Notes: a model not told the origin generated them from the sequence alone. Positions 33,919 to 42,925 are shown, counted from the stretch's first letter. The stretch: 64,000 nt of DNA from Erysipelothrix urinaevulpis (GCF_009828835.1 NZ_WTTB01000001.1:248001-312000), one strand, 5' to 3'. Numbers and translations are program-made.

Positions 33919-33947
33919 TAACCTCAAAAGAATGAGGTTTTTTTTTA
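33919..33947 (+). terminator. intrinsic terminator after the two-component genes
   Basis: AACCTCA and TGAGGTT with a 6-base loop and a long T run. Confidence 0.85.
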
Positions 33948-33969
33948 TGTCAATCTTCTTATAATAACA

Positions 33970-33985
33970 ATGTAAAGGGTTACAT
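33970..33985 (+). promoter_or_regulatory. CRE-like inverted repeat before the second binding-protein gene
   Basis: ATGTAA-AGGG-TTACAT is a perfect inverted repeat. Its core matches the catabolite-responsive consensus TGWNANCGNTNWCA at all but one position (G for the central C). It lies just before AGGAGG. Confidence 0.5.
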
Positions 33986-34003
33986 GCCCTGTAGGAGGAA
34001 AGA

Positions 34004-35044
34004 ATGAAACATATAAAAAAAATAACAATAACATTATTGGTCGTCTTGTTATTGACAGCATGTGGTACAAAAAATGCTGATAATAAAGGAGAAGCAAACA
34101 ATGATGGTAAAGATTTACCAGTCCTGAGAGTTGCGATGATGCCTTTTATAACAAGTTTACCAACTGAGTACATTATTGAGAATGGTCTTGATGTTAAAAA
34201 TGGTTTCAAGATTGAAAGTACAATGTTCTCAACAGGAGCACCGATGAATGAAGCAGTAGCGGCAGATCTATGGGATGTTGGTGCTATGGGTGCGGCAGCA
34301 GTAACGGGTGTTGCTAATTATGACATGATGATTATTGGTGAAGTTCTAGAGTCACTTGATGGTTTAGGTATTTTCACAAAACCAGCTCATCCTGCAGCTA
34401 AAGTGAAAGGATTGAATCCATCCTTCCCAAATGTATACGGTGATAAAGAATCTGTTAAAGGTTCAACAATTCTCTTGCCTATTGGTACAGCACAGCACTT
34501 CACAACGTTAAAATGGTTGGAAAAAATTGGTTTAAAACAAGAAGATGTCAATATTGTGAATATGGAAACTGTTCAAGCTTATCAAGCTCTAAAGGCTGAC
34601 CAAGCTGATATGGCTGCATTGAATGTTCCAACATTCTTTGATGCTGTGAATGATGACATGGTTCAACTTGGAAATTTAGCTGACTTAGGAACACGTTATG
34701 TTGACATGATTGTTGCCAACCCCAAAGCAGTTGAAGGAAAGCAAGAATTAATTCAAAAATATGTAAACTTAGTGATGGAAGCAAATGCTGAAATAAATAA
34801 AGACAAAGAAAAAGCTGCTGACCTCATGATGGAATTCTTAAAGAAAAATGGTGTTGAACAAAGTCGTGAAAGCGTTGTCGGAGATTTAGAACGTGCAAAC
34901 TTTATTGAAAAAGATGCATGGAAAGATCGTGACCTTGGTTTATTCGCTAAAGAACTTGGAGAATTCTACATTGCCCAAGGACAAATTGATGCAAGTTTAA
35001 CAGAAAAATTTGAGACATCAATTGATTCACAATTCGTTAAGTAG
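34004..35044 (+). CDS. ABC substrate-binding lipoprotein, NitT/TauT type (copy 2)
   Basis: 346 residues, the same length as copy 1 at 28017, with lipobox LLTAC and nearly the same mature sequence. Differences cluster in the signal peptide, the linker (KNADNKGEAN against KKKDNGGDAN) and scattered surface-type positions; many synonymous changes separate the genes. It is directly followed by the two permeases and two ATPases, so it is the transporter-linked copy. Ribosome binding site AGGAGGAAAG. Confidence 0.92.
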   Translation: MKHIKKITITLLVVLLLTACGTKNADNKGEANNDGKDLPVLRVAMMPFITSLPTEYIIENGLDVKNGFKIESTMFSTGAPMNEAVAADLWDVGAMGAAAVTGVANYDMMIIGEVLESLDGLGIFTKPAHPAAKVKGLNPSFPNVYGDKESVKGSTILLPIGTAQHFTTLKWLEKIGLKQEDVNIVNMETVQAYQALKADQADMAALNVPTFFDAVNDDMVQLGNLADLGTRYVDMIVANPKAVEGKQELIQKYVNLVMEANAEINKDKEKAADLMMEFLKKNGVEQSRESVVGDLERANFIEKDAWKDRDLGLFAKELGEFYIAQGQIDASLTEKFETSIDSQFVK

Positions 35045-35053
35045 GTGAAAAAT

Positions 35054-35845
35054 ATGAAAAAAAATAAAGACGGATTAAAATACACATTAATATCAGTCGC
35101 TTCAGTTTCTACTGTCCTGTTTGTTTGGTGGTTAGTTACAGATGGTTTACATCTTGTATCGCATTTAATCTTACCGAGTCCAGGAAAAGTGGTTGATACA
35201 TTTATCTATAAATTAATGGGCGGTAAAAACCCTGATGGTGCATCATTGTTTGAGCATATCTGGGCAAGTTTACAAATTGCTTTAGGTGGTTATTTCCTGG
35301 GAGTCGTGATTGGTGTGCCACTTGGAATTGGCATGGCATGGAGTCGTAAATTTGAACGATTTGCGAAACCACTCTTTGATATCATTCGTCCAATTCCAGC
35401 CCTTGCTTGGATTCCATTAATGATTTTATGGTTAGGGATTGGTTATTGGTCAAAAGTTGGAATTATTTTCTTTGCAGCCTTTATCAGTGCAACCATAAAC
35501 TCTTATGCAGGGATTAAACAGACAAGAACAGTTCACTTGTGGGTTGCTCGTACATTTGGAGCAACTAATCGACAAATGTTATTTAAAGTAGCAATCCCAA
35601 CAGCTTTACCAATGATCTTTACAGGATTACGTTTAGCACTAGGGTCATCCTGGGTTGCCTTGGTTGCCGCTGAATTACTAGCAGCTACAAAAGGTGTTGG
35701 ATATATGATTCAAGTGGGTCGAATGTTAGGAAGACCCGATATTATCATTGTTGGAATGATTACGATTGGTGTTGTTGGCTATTTAATGTCTTCAGCCTTG
35801 GAGTATTTACAGAAAAAAGTCATTCGTAGAAAAGAGGTGGCATAA
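35054..35845 (+). CDS. ABC transporter permease, NitT/TauT type (first)
   Basis: About 263 residues with roughly six membrane helices. The EAA-type coupling loop is ARTFGATNRQMLFKVAIPTALPMIFTGLR, and PIPALAWIPLMILWLGIG is the family signature. It has a long loop near 45-65. The ATG at 35054 has GTAGGTG before it; GTG at 35045 is less likely. It pairs with the second permease at 35849 as a heterodimer. Confidence 0.9.
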   Translation: MKKNKDGLKYTLISVASVSTVLFVWWLVTDGLHLVSHLILPSPGKVVDTFIYKLMGGKNPDGASLFEHIWASLQIALGGYFLGVVIGVPLGIGMAWSRKFERFAKPLFDIIRPIPALAWIPLMILWLGIGYWSKVGIIFFAAFISATINSYAGIKQTRTVHLWVARTFGATNRQMLFKVAIPTALPMIFTGLRLALGSSWVALVAAELLAATKGVGYMIQVGRMLGRPDIIIVGMITIGVVGYLMSSALEYLQKKVIRRKEVA

Positions 35846-35848
35846 TTT

Positions 35849-36631
35849 ATGAATTTTGAAAATTTTAGTGAAAAGAAAAAAACAGCCATCATGACGCTTG
35901 TTGCATTTGGTCTTTTCCTTACCGTATGGGAATTATTGGCTCAGTTTACAAGTGCAGGCATGTTCTTGCCACCAGCCAGTAAAATTATCAGTGAATTTTT
36001 AAAAAGTTTTGTGGTTCCAATTGGTCGTCATACAATGCCAACCCATATTGGAATTAGTTTATATCGTGTAGGAATTGCCTTTGCTCTTGCAACGGTTGTT
36101 GGAATTATGTTAGGTGTTTCTATGGGTTACTCAAAAACAGCAGAAGCAATTATTAAGCCAATTGTTGAGTTTATCCGTCCAATTCCACCTTTAGCATGGG
36201 TCCCTTTATCAATACTATGGTTTGGTTTAGGTAATGAAAGTAAATTCTTTATTATTTTCTTAGGATGTTTCAACTTTATTTTAGTCAATACATACGATGG
36301 AACAAAAAGTGTTGATCAAGAATTATTAGGAGCAGCACGTATGTTAGGGGCCAATGAACGTCAAGTATTCTTCAAAGTTGTCTTACCTGCATCTGTTCCT
36401 TATATATTTGCTGGATTGCAAATTGCGATTACAGCTGGCTGGTCAGCCGTTGTTGGAGCTGAAATGATTCGCTCAGACGAAGGGGTTGGTTGGTTAATTG
36501 TTATGGGAATGTCAACAGGGAATACAGTACAGATTATGGTGGGTATGCTAGCAATTGGAATTGTTGGATATTTACTTGCAAGCGGAATGGCTTTACTAGA
36601 AGGGAAATTACTCAAATGGAATCAAAGATAA
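35849..36631 (+). CDS. ABC transporter permease, NitT/TauT type (second)
   Basis: 260 residues, same family as the preceding permease, with PIPPLAWVPLSILWFGLGNES and the coupling loop ARMLGANERQVFFKVVLPASVPYIFAGLQ. GAGGTGG precedes the ATG, and the end overlaps the first ATPase gene by 16 bases. Having two different permeases and two different ATPases in one NitT/TauT system is uncommon, since homodimers are usual. Confidence 0.9.
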   Translation: MNFENFSEKKKTAIMTLVAFGLFLTVWELLAQFTSAGMFLPPASKIISEFLKSFVVPIGRHTMPTHIGISLYRVGIAFALATVVGIMLGVSMGYSKTAEAIIKPIVEFIRPIPPLAWVPLSILWFGLGNESKFFIIFLGCFNFILVNTYDGTKSVDQELLGAARMLGANERQVFFKVVLPASVPYIFAGLQIAITAGWSAVVGAEMIRSDEGVGWLIVMGMSTGNTVQIMVGMLAIGIVGYLLASGMALLEGKLLKWNQR

Positions 36632-37386
36632 AAGATATACTAGTTTGCCAAAATGTTTCTAAAACATTTCCTGGCTATAATGGAAAAACTGAGAATCATG
36701 TCATTGATGACATTAGCTTTTCAGTAAAGGAGAATGAGTTCTTAGTTATATTTGGACCAGGTCAAAGTGGAAAGTCAACGTTGCTTAACATATTAGCAGG
36801 CCTTGAAAAACCAAGCAGTGGAAAAGTGTTTGATAATGGAGAATTGGTGACAAAACCTAACCCTAAACGAGGAGTTGTTTATCAACGAATGGCATTATTT
36901 CCATGGCTTACAGTAAAAGGGAATGTCGAATTTGGACCTAAAGTTAGAAAAATAGATAAGATAAAACGTGATGAAATCACCAAGCATTATATCGATCTTG
37001 TAGGGTTAGATGGCTTTGAAAAGAGTTATCCTAATCAACTATCAGGTGGGATGCAACAACGTGTAGGGATTGCAAGAGCCTATGCAAACAACCCGGATAT
37101 CTTATTATTAGATGAACCATTTGGTCACTTAGATGCTCAAACCCGTTACTTAATGCAAGAAGAACTGCAAAGAATTTGGGAAACTGAAAAAAGAACGGTC
37201 ATCTTTATTACGAATAATATTGAAGAGGCGGTATACTTAGCAGACAGAATTATTCTTGTCACAAATACACCTGCAAAAATCAAAAAAGAATATAAAATTG
37301 ATTTGCCATTCCCGCGTAGTTATGTTGATCCAGAATTTCTACGTTTACGACAAGAAATCACTGACAACATGGATAAGTCATTGTAG
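36616..37386 (+). CDS. ABC transporter ATPase A: normal signature, switch His replaced by Asn
   Basis: About 256 residues. Walker A is GPGQSGKST, Q-loop YQRMALFPW, signature LSGGMQQRVGIARAY, Walker B ILLLDEPFGHLD. The H-loop reads FITNNIEEA, so the usual switch histidine is Asn. Start at 36616 inside the end of the permease gene, with AGAAGGGA upstream. It fits NitT/TauT (SsuB-like) ATPases. Paired with ATPase B (37399), it would supply a good signature but a defective H-loop. Confidence 0.9.
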   Translation: MESKIKDILVCQNVSKTFPGYNGKTENHVIDDISFSVKENEFLVIFGPGQSGKSTLLNILAGLEKPSSGKVFDNGELVTKPNPKRGVVYQRMALFPWLTVKGNVEFGPKVRKIDKIKRDEITKHYIDLVGLDGFEKSYPNQLSGGMQQRVGIARAYANNPDILLLDEPFGHLDAQTRYLMQEELQRIWETEKRTVIFITNNIEEAVYLADRIILVTNTPAKIKKEYKIDLPFPRSYVDPEFLRLRQEITDNMDKSL

Positions 37387-37398
37387 GAGGTAGAAAAA

Positions 37399-38142
37399 AT
37401 GAGCGAAAATGTAAAAGTAAAAGTCAATAATTTAACAAAGAAATTCGGTGATTTACTAGTCTTAGATGATATATCATTTGACGTTAAAAAAGGTGAGTTT
37501 CTCTGTATCGTTGGGCCAACAGGCTGTGGTAAAACAACTTTTTTAAATAGTATTACAAAGCTTTATGAACCAACATCAGGTGAGATTCTCGTTGATGGTG
37601 AAGTCGTCGATCTTGATAAGCACAACGTCGCCTATATCTTCCAAGAATATTCTACAATGCCATGGTTAACGGTTGAAGAGAATGTACGCTTTGGACTTGA
37701 TATTAAAGGAATTAAGGGCGAAAAAGCTCAAAGTCTTGTTGATGAGTATATTGATATTGTCGGATTGAATGAATACCGTGATTATTATCCTGATCAATTA
37801 TCAACCAGTATGTTACAACGAGTGGTTATTGCAAGAGCTTTTGCAACAGAACCAGAGTTGCTTTTAATGGACGAACCGTATGGACAACTTGATATCGAAT
37901 TACGTTTTAGATTAGAAGATGAATTAATTAAGCTTTGGGAACGTACAGGAACAACTGTTATCTTCATCACACATAATATAGAAGAAGCAGTTTATCTTGG
38001 CGAAAGAATCCTAGTGCTGACCAATAAACCGACTAAAATCAAAGAGGAAATCATTAATGACTTGCCACGACCACGTGATATCCTCTCAAAAGATTTTGTT
38101 GATTTACGAAATAAAGTAACTGACCTTATCAAATGGTGGTAA
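37399..38142 (+). CDS. ABC transporter ATPase B: degenerate signature motif
   Basis: 247 residues. Walker A GPTGCGKTT, Walker B LLLMDEPYGQLD and the H-loop FITHNIEEA are intact, but the signature is LSTSMLQRVVIARAF instead of LSGGQ-type. GTAGGAGGTAG precedes the ATG. Together with ATPase A one composite ATP site would be complete (Walker/His of B with signature of A) and the other doubly degenerate. Confidence 0.9.
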   Translation: MSENVKVKVNNLTKKFGDLLVLDDISFDVKKGEFLCIVGPTGCGKTTFLNSITKLYEPTSGEILVDGEVVDLDKHNVAYIFQEYSTMPWLTVEENVRFGLDIKGIKGEKAQSLVDEYIDIVGLNEYRDYYPDQLSTSMLQRVVIARAFATEPELLLMDEPYGQLDIELRFRLEDELIKLWERTGTTVIFITHNIEEAVYLGERILVLTNKPTKIKEEIINDLPRPRDILSKDFVDLRNKVTDLIKWW

Positions 38143-38143
38143 G

Positions 38144-39034
38144 GTGAACAATCTCTTTGTAGGCGTAGATCTTGGCGGTACAAATATTGAAATAGCAATC
38201 ATGAATGGTGAATCTATATCCAGACTATCCTTTCCTACCGATACGACACATAACGGAAGAAACATCATTCCTGATATTGCTAAACACATCCAAGAATACG
38301 CAGATAATAACACCGGGGTCATAAGAGCAGTTGGTCTTGCGATACCTGGTGTTATTGATGATAGTGGCTATACAGAAATATGTGTCAATTTAAATTGGCA
38401 TAAAAAAAATGTAATTAAAGAATTTAAAGATTATTTGGATACAAATGTTTACGTAATGAATGATGCCAATGCATCTGCTTTGGGTGAATACTACTATGGT
38501 TTAGCTAAAGGGTTTCCAAACTCTATGACAATTACACTTGGAACCGGAGTTGGGTCAGGATTAATCCTCAATCATCAGATTCATCAAGGATCTCATGCAC
38601 TTGCAGGAGAATTTGGCCATATTCACATTGAAACAGATCAGAAAACAACATGTCCATGTGGTGGACAAAATTGTTTAGAAACCTATGTTTCAAAAAGCGG
38701 GCTTGAGCGTCAAGTGAGTGAACCAATCACAGTTAAAGAAATGTTTGATTTAGCCAAGGGTGGCGATGAACAATATCGATCGTTATTAGAGAAAAACTTT
38801 AAACATTTATCACATGCTATTTTAAATCTTTACGTCGTTTTGGACTTAGATCTCGTTGTGATTAGTGGTGGAATTTCTAATGCAGGCGATTTCTTATTGG
38901 AATTAATTACCCAGGAAATGGTGAAGTATAAACCTGATTATCTTCCAACACCAATCGTTAAACAGTCAAGGTTAATCGAAGATGCTGGTGTGATGGGTAT
39001 GTTGGGGTATGTAAAAGAAAAGGAGAGTCTATGA
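38144..39034 (+). CDS. ROK-family sugar kinase
   Basis: 296 residues. The phosphate-binding VGVDLGGTNIEIA, the catalytic region NDANASALGEYYYG with LGTGVGSGLI, and the ROK zinc motif CPCGGQNCLETY are complete, and no HTH is present, so it is a kinase rather than a repressor. ROK kinases act on glucose, N-acetylglucosamine, N-acetylmannosamine and related sugars. Start GTG at 38144, one base after the ATPase B stop, with only a GGTGGTAAG-type upstream region. It overlaps the next gene by four bases. Confidence 0.9.
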   Translation: MNNLFVGVDLGGTNIEIAIMNGESISRLSFPTDTTHNGRNIIPDIAKHIQEYADNNTGVIRAVGLAIPGVIDDSGYTEICVNLNWHKKNVIKEFKDYLDTNVYVMNDANASALGEYYYGLAKGFPNSMTITLGTGVGSGLILNHQIHQGSHALAGEFGHIHIETDQKTTCPCGGQNCLETYVSKSGLERQVSEPITVKEMFDLAKGGDEQYRSLLEKNFKHLSHAILNLYVVLDLDLVVISGGISNAGDFLLELITQEMVKYKPDYLPTPIVKQSRLIEDAGVMGMLGYVKEKESL

Positions 39035-39927
39035 AAACTAGTTTGGTAGTACTTGCTGCTGGTATGGGTTCTAGATATGGTGGCTTAAAACAGTTGGACA
39101 GTATGGATCAACAGGGTCATACTCTGCTTGATTTCTCAGTCTATGATGCTTATAAAGTAGGATTTGATGAAGTTGTTTTCATCATTCGTGAATCCATTAA
39201 AGATGAATTTCATGAAAAGATTGGTAAACCAATGAGTTCAATGCTTTCGGTGAAATATGTTATGCAAGATAGTAATACAAATCCACTTAACATGAAGATT
39301 GAACGCGAAAAGCCCTTAGGAACAGGCCATGCTTTATATTGTGCAAAAGATGTTGTGAAATCAAATTTCGCAATTATTAACGCTGATGATTTTTATGGAA
39401 GAGAAACCTTAGAAACAATTCATCGATTTTTAATTGACAATAAAATTGAGAATGAGCATATTTTAGCGCCTTTTGAATTGCAAAAAACTATTAGTGAAAA
39501 AGGAAGCGTTTCTCGTGGCGTTTGTAGTGTGGAACAAGGGAAGTTACAAGCAATTGTTGAAGAAACAGATATTATAACTAAGGATGGAAAAATATTCGTA
39601 CGTAAAGATAATTCATTAGAAGAAATGGATCCTAAAACTTTAGTTTCTATGAATTGTTGGGGATTTAAACCAAGCATTTTTGATATTATCTCTGAAGATT
39701 TAACACGATTCTTAAAAAATGACTACTTAGAAAATATTGAAAAATCGGAGTATTTTTTACCAACTGTTGTCGATAGAAATCTAAATAAAACCATGAGTGT
39801 AGACGTTAAACCAAGCATGAGTCAATGGTTTGGGGTCACATATCAAGAAGATAAAATTATCGTTATGAATGAAATAAAAAAATTAAAAGAGGAAGGAGTT
39901 TATCCAGAAAAATTATGGGAACAATAA
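39031..39927 (+). CDS. sugar-phosphate nucleotidyltransferase-like protein
   Basis: 298 residues. N-terminal VVLAAGMGSRYGGLKQL is the nucleotide-binding loop of NTP_transferase proteins; INADDFYG is the metal-binding Asp region. It resembles the nucleotidyltransferases found next to N-acetylhexosamine 1-kinase-like genes, which make UDP-sugars from sugar-1-phosphates. It overlaps the ROK gene by four bases and the kinase gene by 13. Ribosome binding site AAAGGAGAG. Confidence 0.85.
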   Translation: MKTSLVVLAAGMGSRYGGLKQLDSMDQQGHTLLDFSVYDAYKVGFDEVVFIIRESIKDEFHEKIGKPMSSMLSVKYVMQDSNTNPLNMKIEREKPLGTGHALYCAKDVVKSNFAIINADDFYGRETLETIHRFLIDNKIENEHILAPFELQKTISEKGSVSRGVCSVEQGKLQAIVEETDIITKDGKIFVRKDNSLEEMDPKTLVSMNCWGFKPSIFDIISEDLTRFLKNDYLENIEKSEYFLPTVVDRNLNKTMSVDVKPSMSQWFGVTYQEDKIIVMNEIKKLKEEGVYPEKLWEQ

Positions 39928-41018
39928 AAGAAGAAACTAGAGTTCAAAATGCCATTGATGCATTTAACTTTCAAGGTGAACAACTCGCTTGGATACCTTA
40001 TGGAAATGGTCACATTAACGACACTTATAAAGTGGATTTTAGTGAGAAAAATTATATTCTACAAAGAATCAATCATCATACATTTAAAGATCCAGAATCG
40101 TTAGTTAAAAATATAGAATACGTTACGAAACATATTAAAGAAAAAATGCCTGAAGGCAGTAACTTTGATCGAGAAGTTCTACAATTAATTTCGTTGAAAA
40201 ATGACAATTCATATTTATTTAATGACGAGTATGGAAATTATTGGCGTGCTTATTTATTTGTTGAAGACAGTGTTAGTTTTGATCAAGTTGAGAACAAGGA
40301 GCAATTTTACGAAAGTGCCTATGCTTTTGGGTTGTTTCAATATTACTTATCAGATTTTGATGCAACGGTATTAAGTGAAACAATTAAGGATTTCCACAAT
40401 ACACCCGTTCGCTTACAAAATCTCAAAGATGCCATAGAAAAAGACCCTCTTGATCGTTTGAAAAATGTTGAAGAAGAGGTTAATTTTGCACTAGAACGTA
40501 GTGAGTTCACTCATTTGTTCACTCAATTATTCCAAGAAGGAACATTAAAGAAACGTGTTACACATAATGACACAAAGCTCAATAACGTACTTCTTGATAA
40601 GGATAACCATAAAGCACTGTGTGTTATTGATTTAGATACTGTGATGCCAGGATTTGTTTTGGATGATTTTGGAGACTCAATTCGTTTCGGTGCAAGTACT
40701 GGATTAGAAGATGAGAAAGACTTAAGTAAAATAACCATTGATTTAGATTTATATGAAGCATACATACAAGGTTTCCTTAAAGGTGCACAAAACAAGATTG
40801 AAAATACTGAAATCGAACTGTTCCCTGAAGCTTCAAAAATGATGACGTTAGAATGTGGAATGAGATTCTTAACAGATTATCTCCTTGGTGATACATATTT
40901 CAAAACACATTATGATGATCATAACTTAGTAAGAACTCGTACACAATTTAAACTTGTTGCTGAGATGGAAAATCAATGGGAACAAATGAAAACAATTACT
41001 CATAAATATTTACAATGA
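39915..41018 (+). CDS. phosphotransferase resembling N-acetylhexosamine 1-kinase (NahK)
   Basis: 367 residues of the aminoglycoside/choline-kinase fold. YGNGHINDTYKV, YILQRINHHTFKDPESLVKNI, the catalytic VTHNDTKLNNVLLD and metal-binding CVIDLDTVMPGFVLDDFGDSIRFGAST match NahK-like kinases closely. They phosphorylate GlcNAc or GalNAc at C1. The ATG is inside the preceding gene, with GGAAGGAG rather far upstream. It is followed with a four-base overlap by the sulfatase-maturating enzyme. Confidence 0.86.
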   Translation: MGTIKEETRVQNAIDAFNFQGEQLAWIPYGNGHINDTYKVDFSEKNYILQRINHHTFKDPESLVKNIEYVTKHIKEKMPEGSNFDREVLQLISLKNDNSYLFNDEYGNYWRAYLFVEDSVSFDQVENKEQFYESAYAFGLFQYYLSDFDATVLSETIKDFHNTPVRLQNLKDAIEKDPLDRLKNVEEEVNFALERSEFTHLFTQLFQEGTLKKRVTHNDTKLNNVLLDKDNHKALCVIDLDTVMPGFVLDDFGDSIRFGASTGLEDEKDLSKITIDLDLYEAYIQGFLKGAQNKIENTEIELFPEASKMMTLECGMRFLTDYLLGDTYFKTHYDDHNLVRTRTQFKLVAEMENQWEQMKTITHKYLQ

Positions 41019-42139
41019 ACAAGCTCAAAGACGTTACTGTCTTAATCAAGCCCAGTTCATCAAGTTGTGATAATGTTTGCTCTTATTGTTTCTATGATGA
41101 TGTGAGTCAGTGTAGAAAAGTGAAGTCATATGGATTAATGGATGATGAGACTCGAAAGAATATCATCAAAAATACCCTTAAAGATAAAACACTAGAACAT
41201 GTTAATTTCGCATTTCAAGGTGGAGAACCAACATTAATAGGCATTGATTATTATTATAGTTTTATTGAAGAAGTAAATAAAGAAAATCATAATGCAGAGA
41301 TTACTTACGCCATTCAGACGAATGGCGTAAGTTTAAATGAGGAATGGCTTAATTTTTTTAAGAAACATAATTTTTTGGTTGGAATATCAATTGATGGTTA
41401 TAAAGAGAACCACGATAAACACCGTTTTTTTCATCGTAAAGGTTCCTTTGACCATGTCTATGCATCATTAAAACTAATTCAAAAATATGAATTGGATTAT
41501 AACGTGTTGACAGTGTTAACGAAGAATCTAGCCAACAATCCAGATAAACTTTTTGATTTTTATTTGGAAAACAATCTATCCAATATTCAAATTATTGAAT
41601 GCCTTCCCGATTTTAATCAGACAGTTTATGAGAGTCCATTTGCTTGCACACCAGAATTATACGACAGTTTTTATAAACAATTCTATAAACGATGGTACGA
41701 ACAATTAGAGTTGGGAAATTATATGAGCATTAGTTTGTTTGATGATTGCATTCGTTTGATGAATCAAAGAATGCCCATTACTTGTGGTCGATATGGAGGC
41801 TGTAAACCACAAGCAGTCATTGAAGCAGATGGCAAATGTTACCCTTGTGATTTTTATGTGATGGATGGCTTTGAAACGGGAAAACTTCATGAAGAAGAAC
41901 TCAGTGAAATTCTCCAACCAAGTCGATATTATTCATTTATAAAGCGTCCACAAACGACAATGAGTCAGTGTAAACAATGTCCCTACTTCAACTGGCTATG
42001 TCATGGAGGTTGTCCACGTATGAAAGAAACATTTATCAATGAGAAACAATGTTCCTACCAACGGCTTCTCCAACTTTTTATTGACAATAAAAAAGCAATT
42101 AATCAACAGATGACATTGATTTATAACAAAGGAAGGTGA
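41015..42139 (+). CDS. anaerobic sulfatase-maturating enzyme (radical SAM)
   Basis: 374 residues. The radical-SAM cluster C18-x3-C22-x2-C25 (CDNVCSYC) and the C-terminal SPASM cysteines (CGRYGGCKPQ, CYPCDFY, CKQCPYFNWLCHGGC) match AtsB/anSME enzymes, which oxidise the active-site Cys or Ser of sulfatases to formylglycine without oxygen. The partner should be the CSPAR sulfatase encoded 12 kb upstream at 29125; no other sulfatase is in the window. It overlaps the kinase gene by four bases. Confidence 0.93.
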   Translation: MNKLKDVTVLIKPSSSSCDNVCSYCFYDDVSQCRKVKSYGLMDDETRKNIIKNTLKDKTLEHVNFAFQGGEPTLIGIDYYYSFIEEVNKENHNAEITYAIQTNGVSLNEEWLNFFKKHNFLVGISIDGYKENHDKHRFFHRKGSFDHVYASLKLIQKYELDYNVLTVLTKNLANNPDKLFDFYLENNLSNIQIIECLPDFNQTVYESPFACTPELYDSFYKQFYKRWYEQLELGNYMSISLFDDCIRLMNQRMPITCGRYGGCKPQAVIEADGKCYPCDFYVMDGFETGKLHEEELSEILQPSRYYSFIKRPQTTMSQCKQCPYFNWLCHGGCPRMKETFINEKQCSYQRLLQLFIDNKKAINQQMTLIYNKGR

Positions 42140-42145
42140 GTTAAA

Positions 42146-42925
42146 ATGGTCGCATTAATTTATGTGTTAATCATCATCGCTGCGAATGTTATTGGTTCAA
42201 TTTCAGGACTTGGTGGAGGCTCTATCATTAAACCAATCCTTGATTTATTTAGGTTTCATTCCGTTGCGGAGATTTCACTTTATTCAAGTGTTGCCGTGTT
42301 TTTGATGTCAATATCATCAACAATGCGTCAAATGAAAAATAAAGTTGACATTGATTGGAATTTTGCATTGCTTAATTCGTTTGGTTCATTTATTGGTGGA
42401 CTCCTAGGTCAAGGTATCTTTGACTTGTTAATGGTGAGTATAAGTAATGAAGCCTATGTGAGTTTAGTTCAAATTACGCTCACAATCATTACCTTGATTA
42501 TTTCATATTACTTGACCCAAAACGAATCGATCAATTTTGGCTTTACGTCTTCTATATCAAAAATATTCGTTGGATTATGTTTAGGATTACTCGCGAGTTT
42601 ACTAGGCATTGGTGGTGGACCGTTAAATGTCGCAATCTTAATGGCATGCTTTGGTGTCGGAATAAGAGAAGCAACAGTTTACTCTATCATTACGATATTC
42701 TTTTCGCAATTATCGAAATTGGGAATGATTGTGATAAGCCAATCATATATAGGTATGGATTTAAAGATGATCTTGTTTATCATTCCTGCAGCGTTATTTG
42801 GTGGCATTTTGGGTGCTAAAATAAGTGGTAAATTAAGCAACGAAAGTATCAAGAAGATCTTTAATCTAGTTCTAATTATTGTCTTCTTTATAAACTGTTA
42901 TAATGCAATTAAAATATTTATATAA
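42146..42925 (+). CDS. TauE/SafE-family sulfite/sulfoacetate-type exporter
   Basis: 259 residues with about eight membrane helices and the duplicated Gly-rich motifs of TauE/SafE: ISGLGGGSIIKPIL in the first half and LLGIGGGPLNVA in the second. The family exports sulfite and organosulfur anions. As the last gene of the cluster, it likely removes the sulfur oxyanion released by the sulfatase (inference). Ribosome binding site GGAAGGTGAG. It ends at a strong terminator. Confidence 0.9.
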   Translation: MVALIYVLIIIAANVIGSISGLGGGSIIKPILDLFRFHSVAEISLYSSVAVFLMSISSTMRQMKNKVDIDWNFALLNSFGSFIGGLLGQGIFDLLMVSISNEAYVSLVQITLTIITLIISYYLTQNESINFGFTSSISKIFVGLCLGLLASLLGIGGGPLNVAILMACFGVGIREATVYSIITIFFSQLSKLGMIVISQSYIGMDLKMILFIIPAALFGGILGAKISGKLSNESIKKIFNLVLIIVFFINCYNAIKIFI

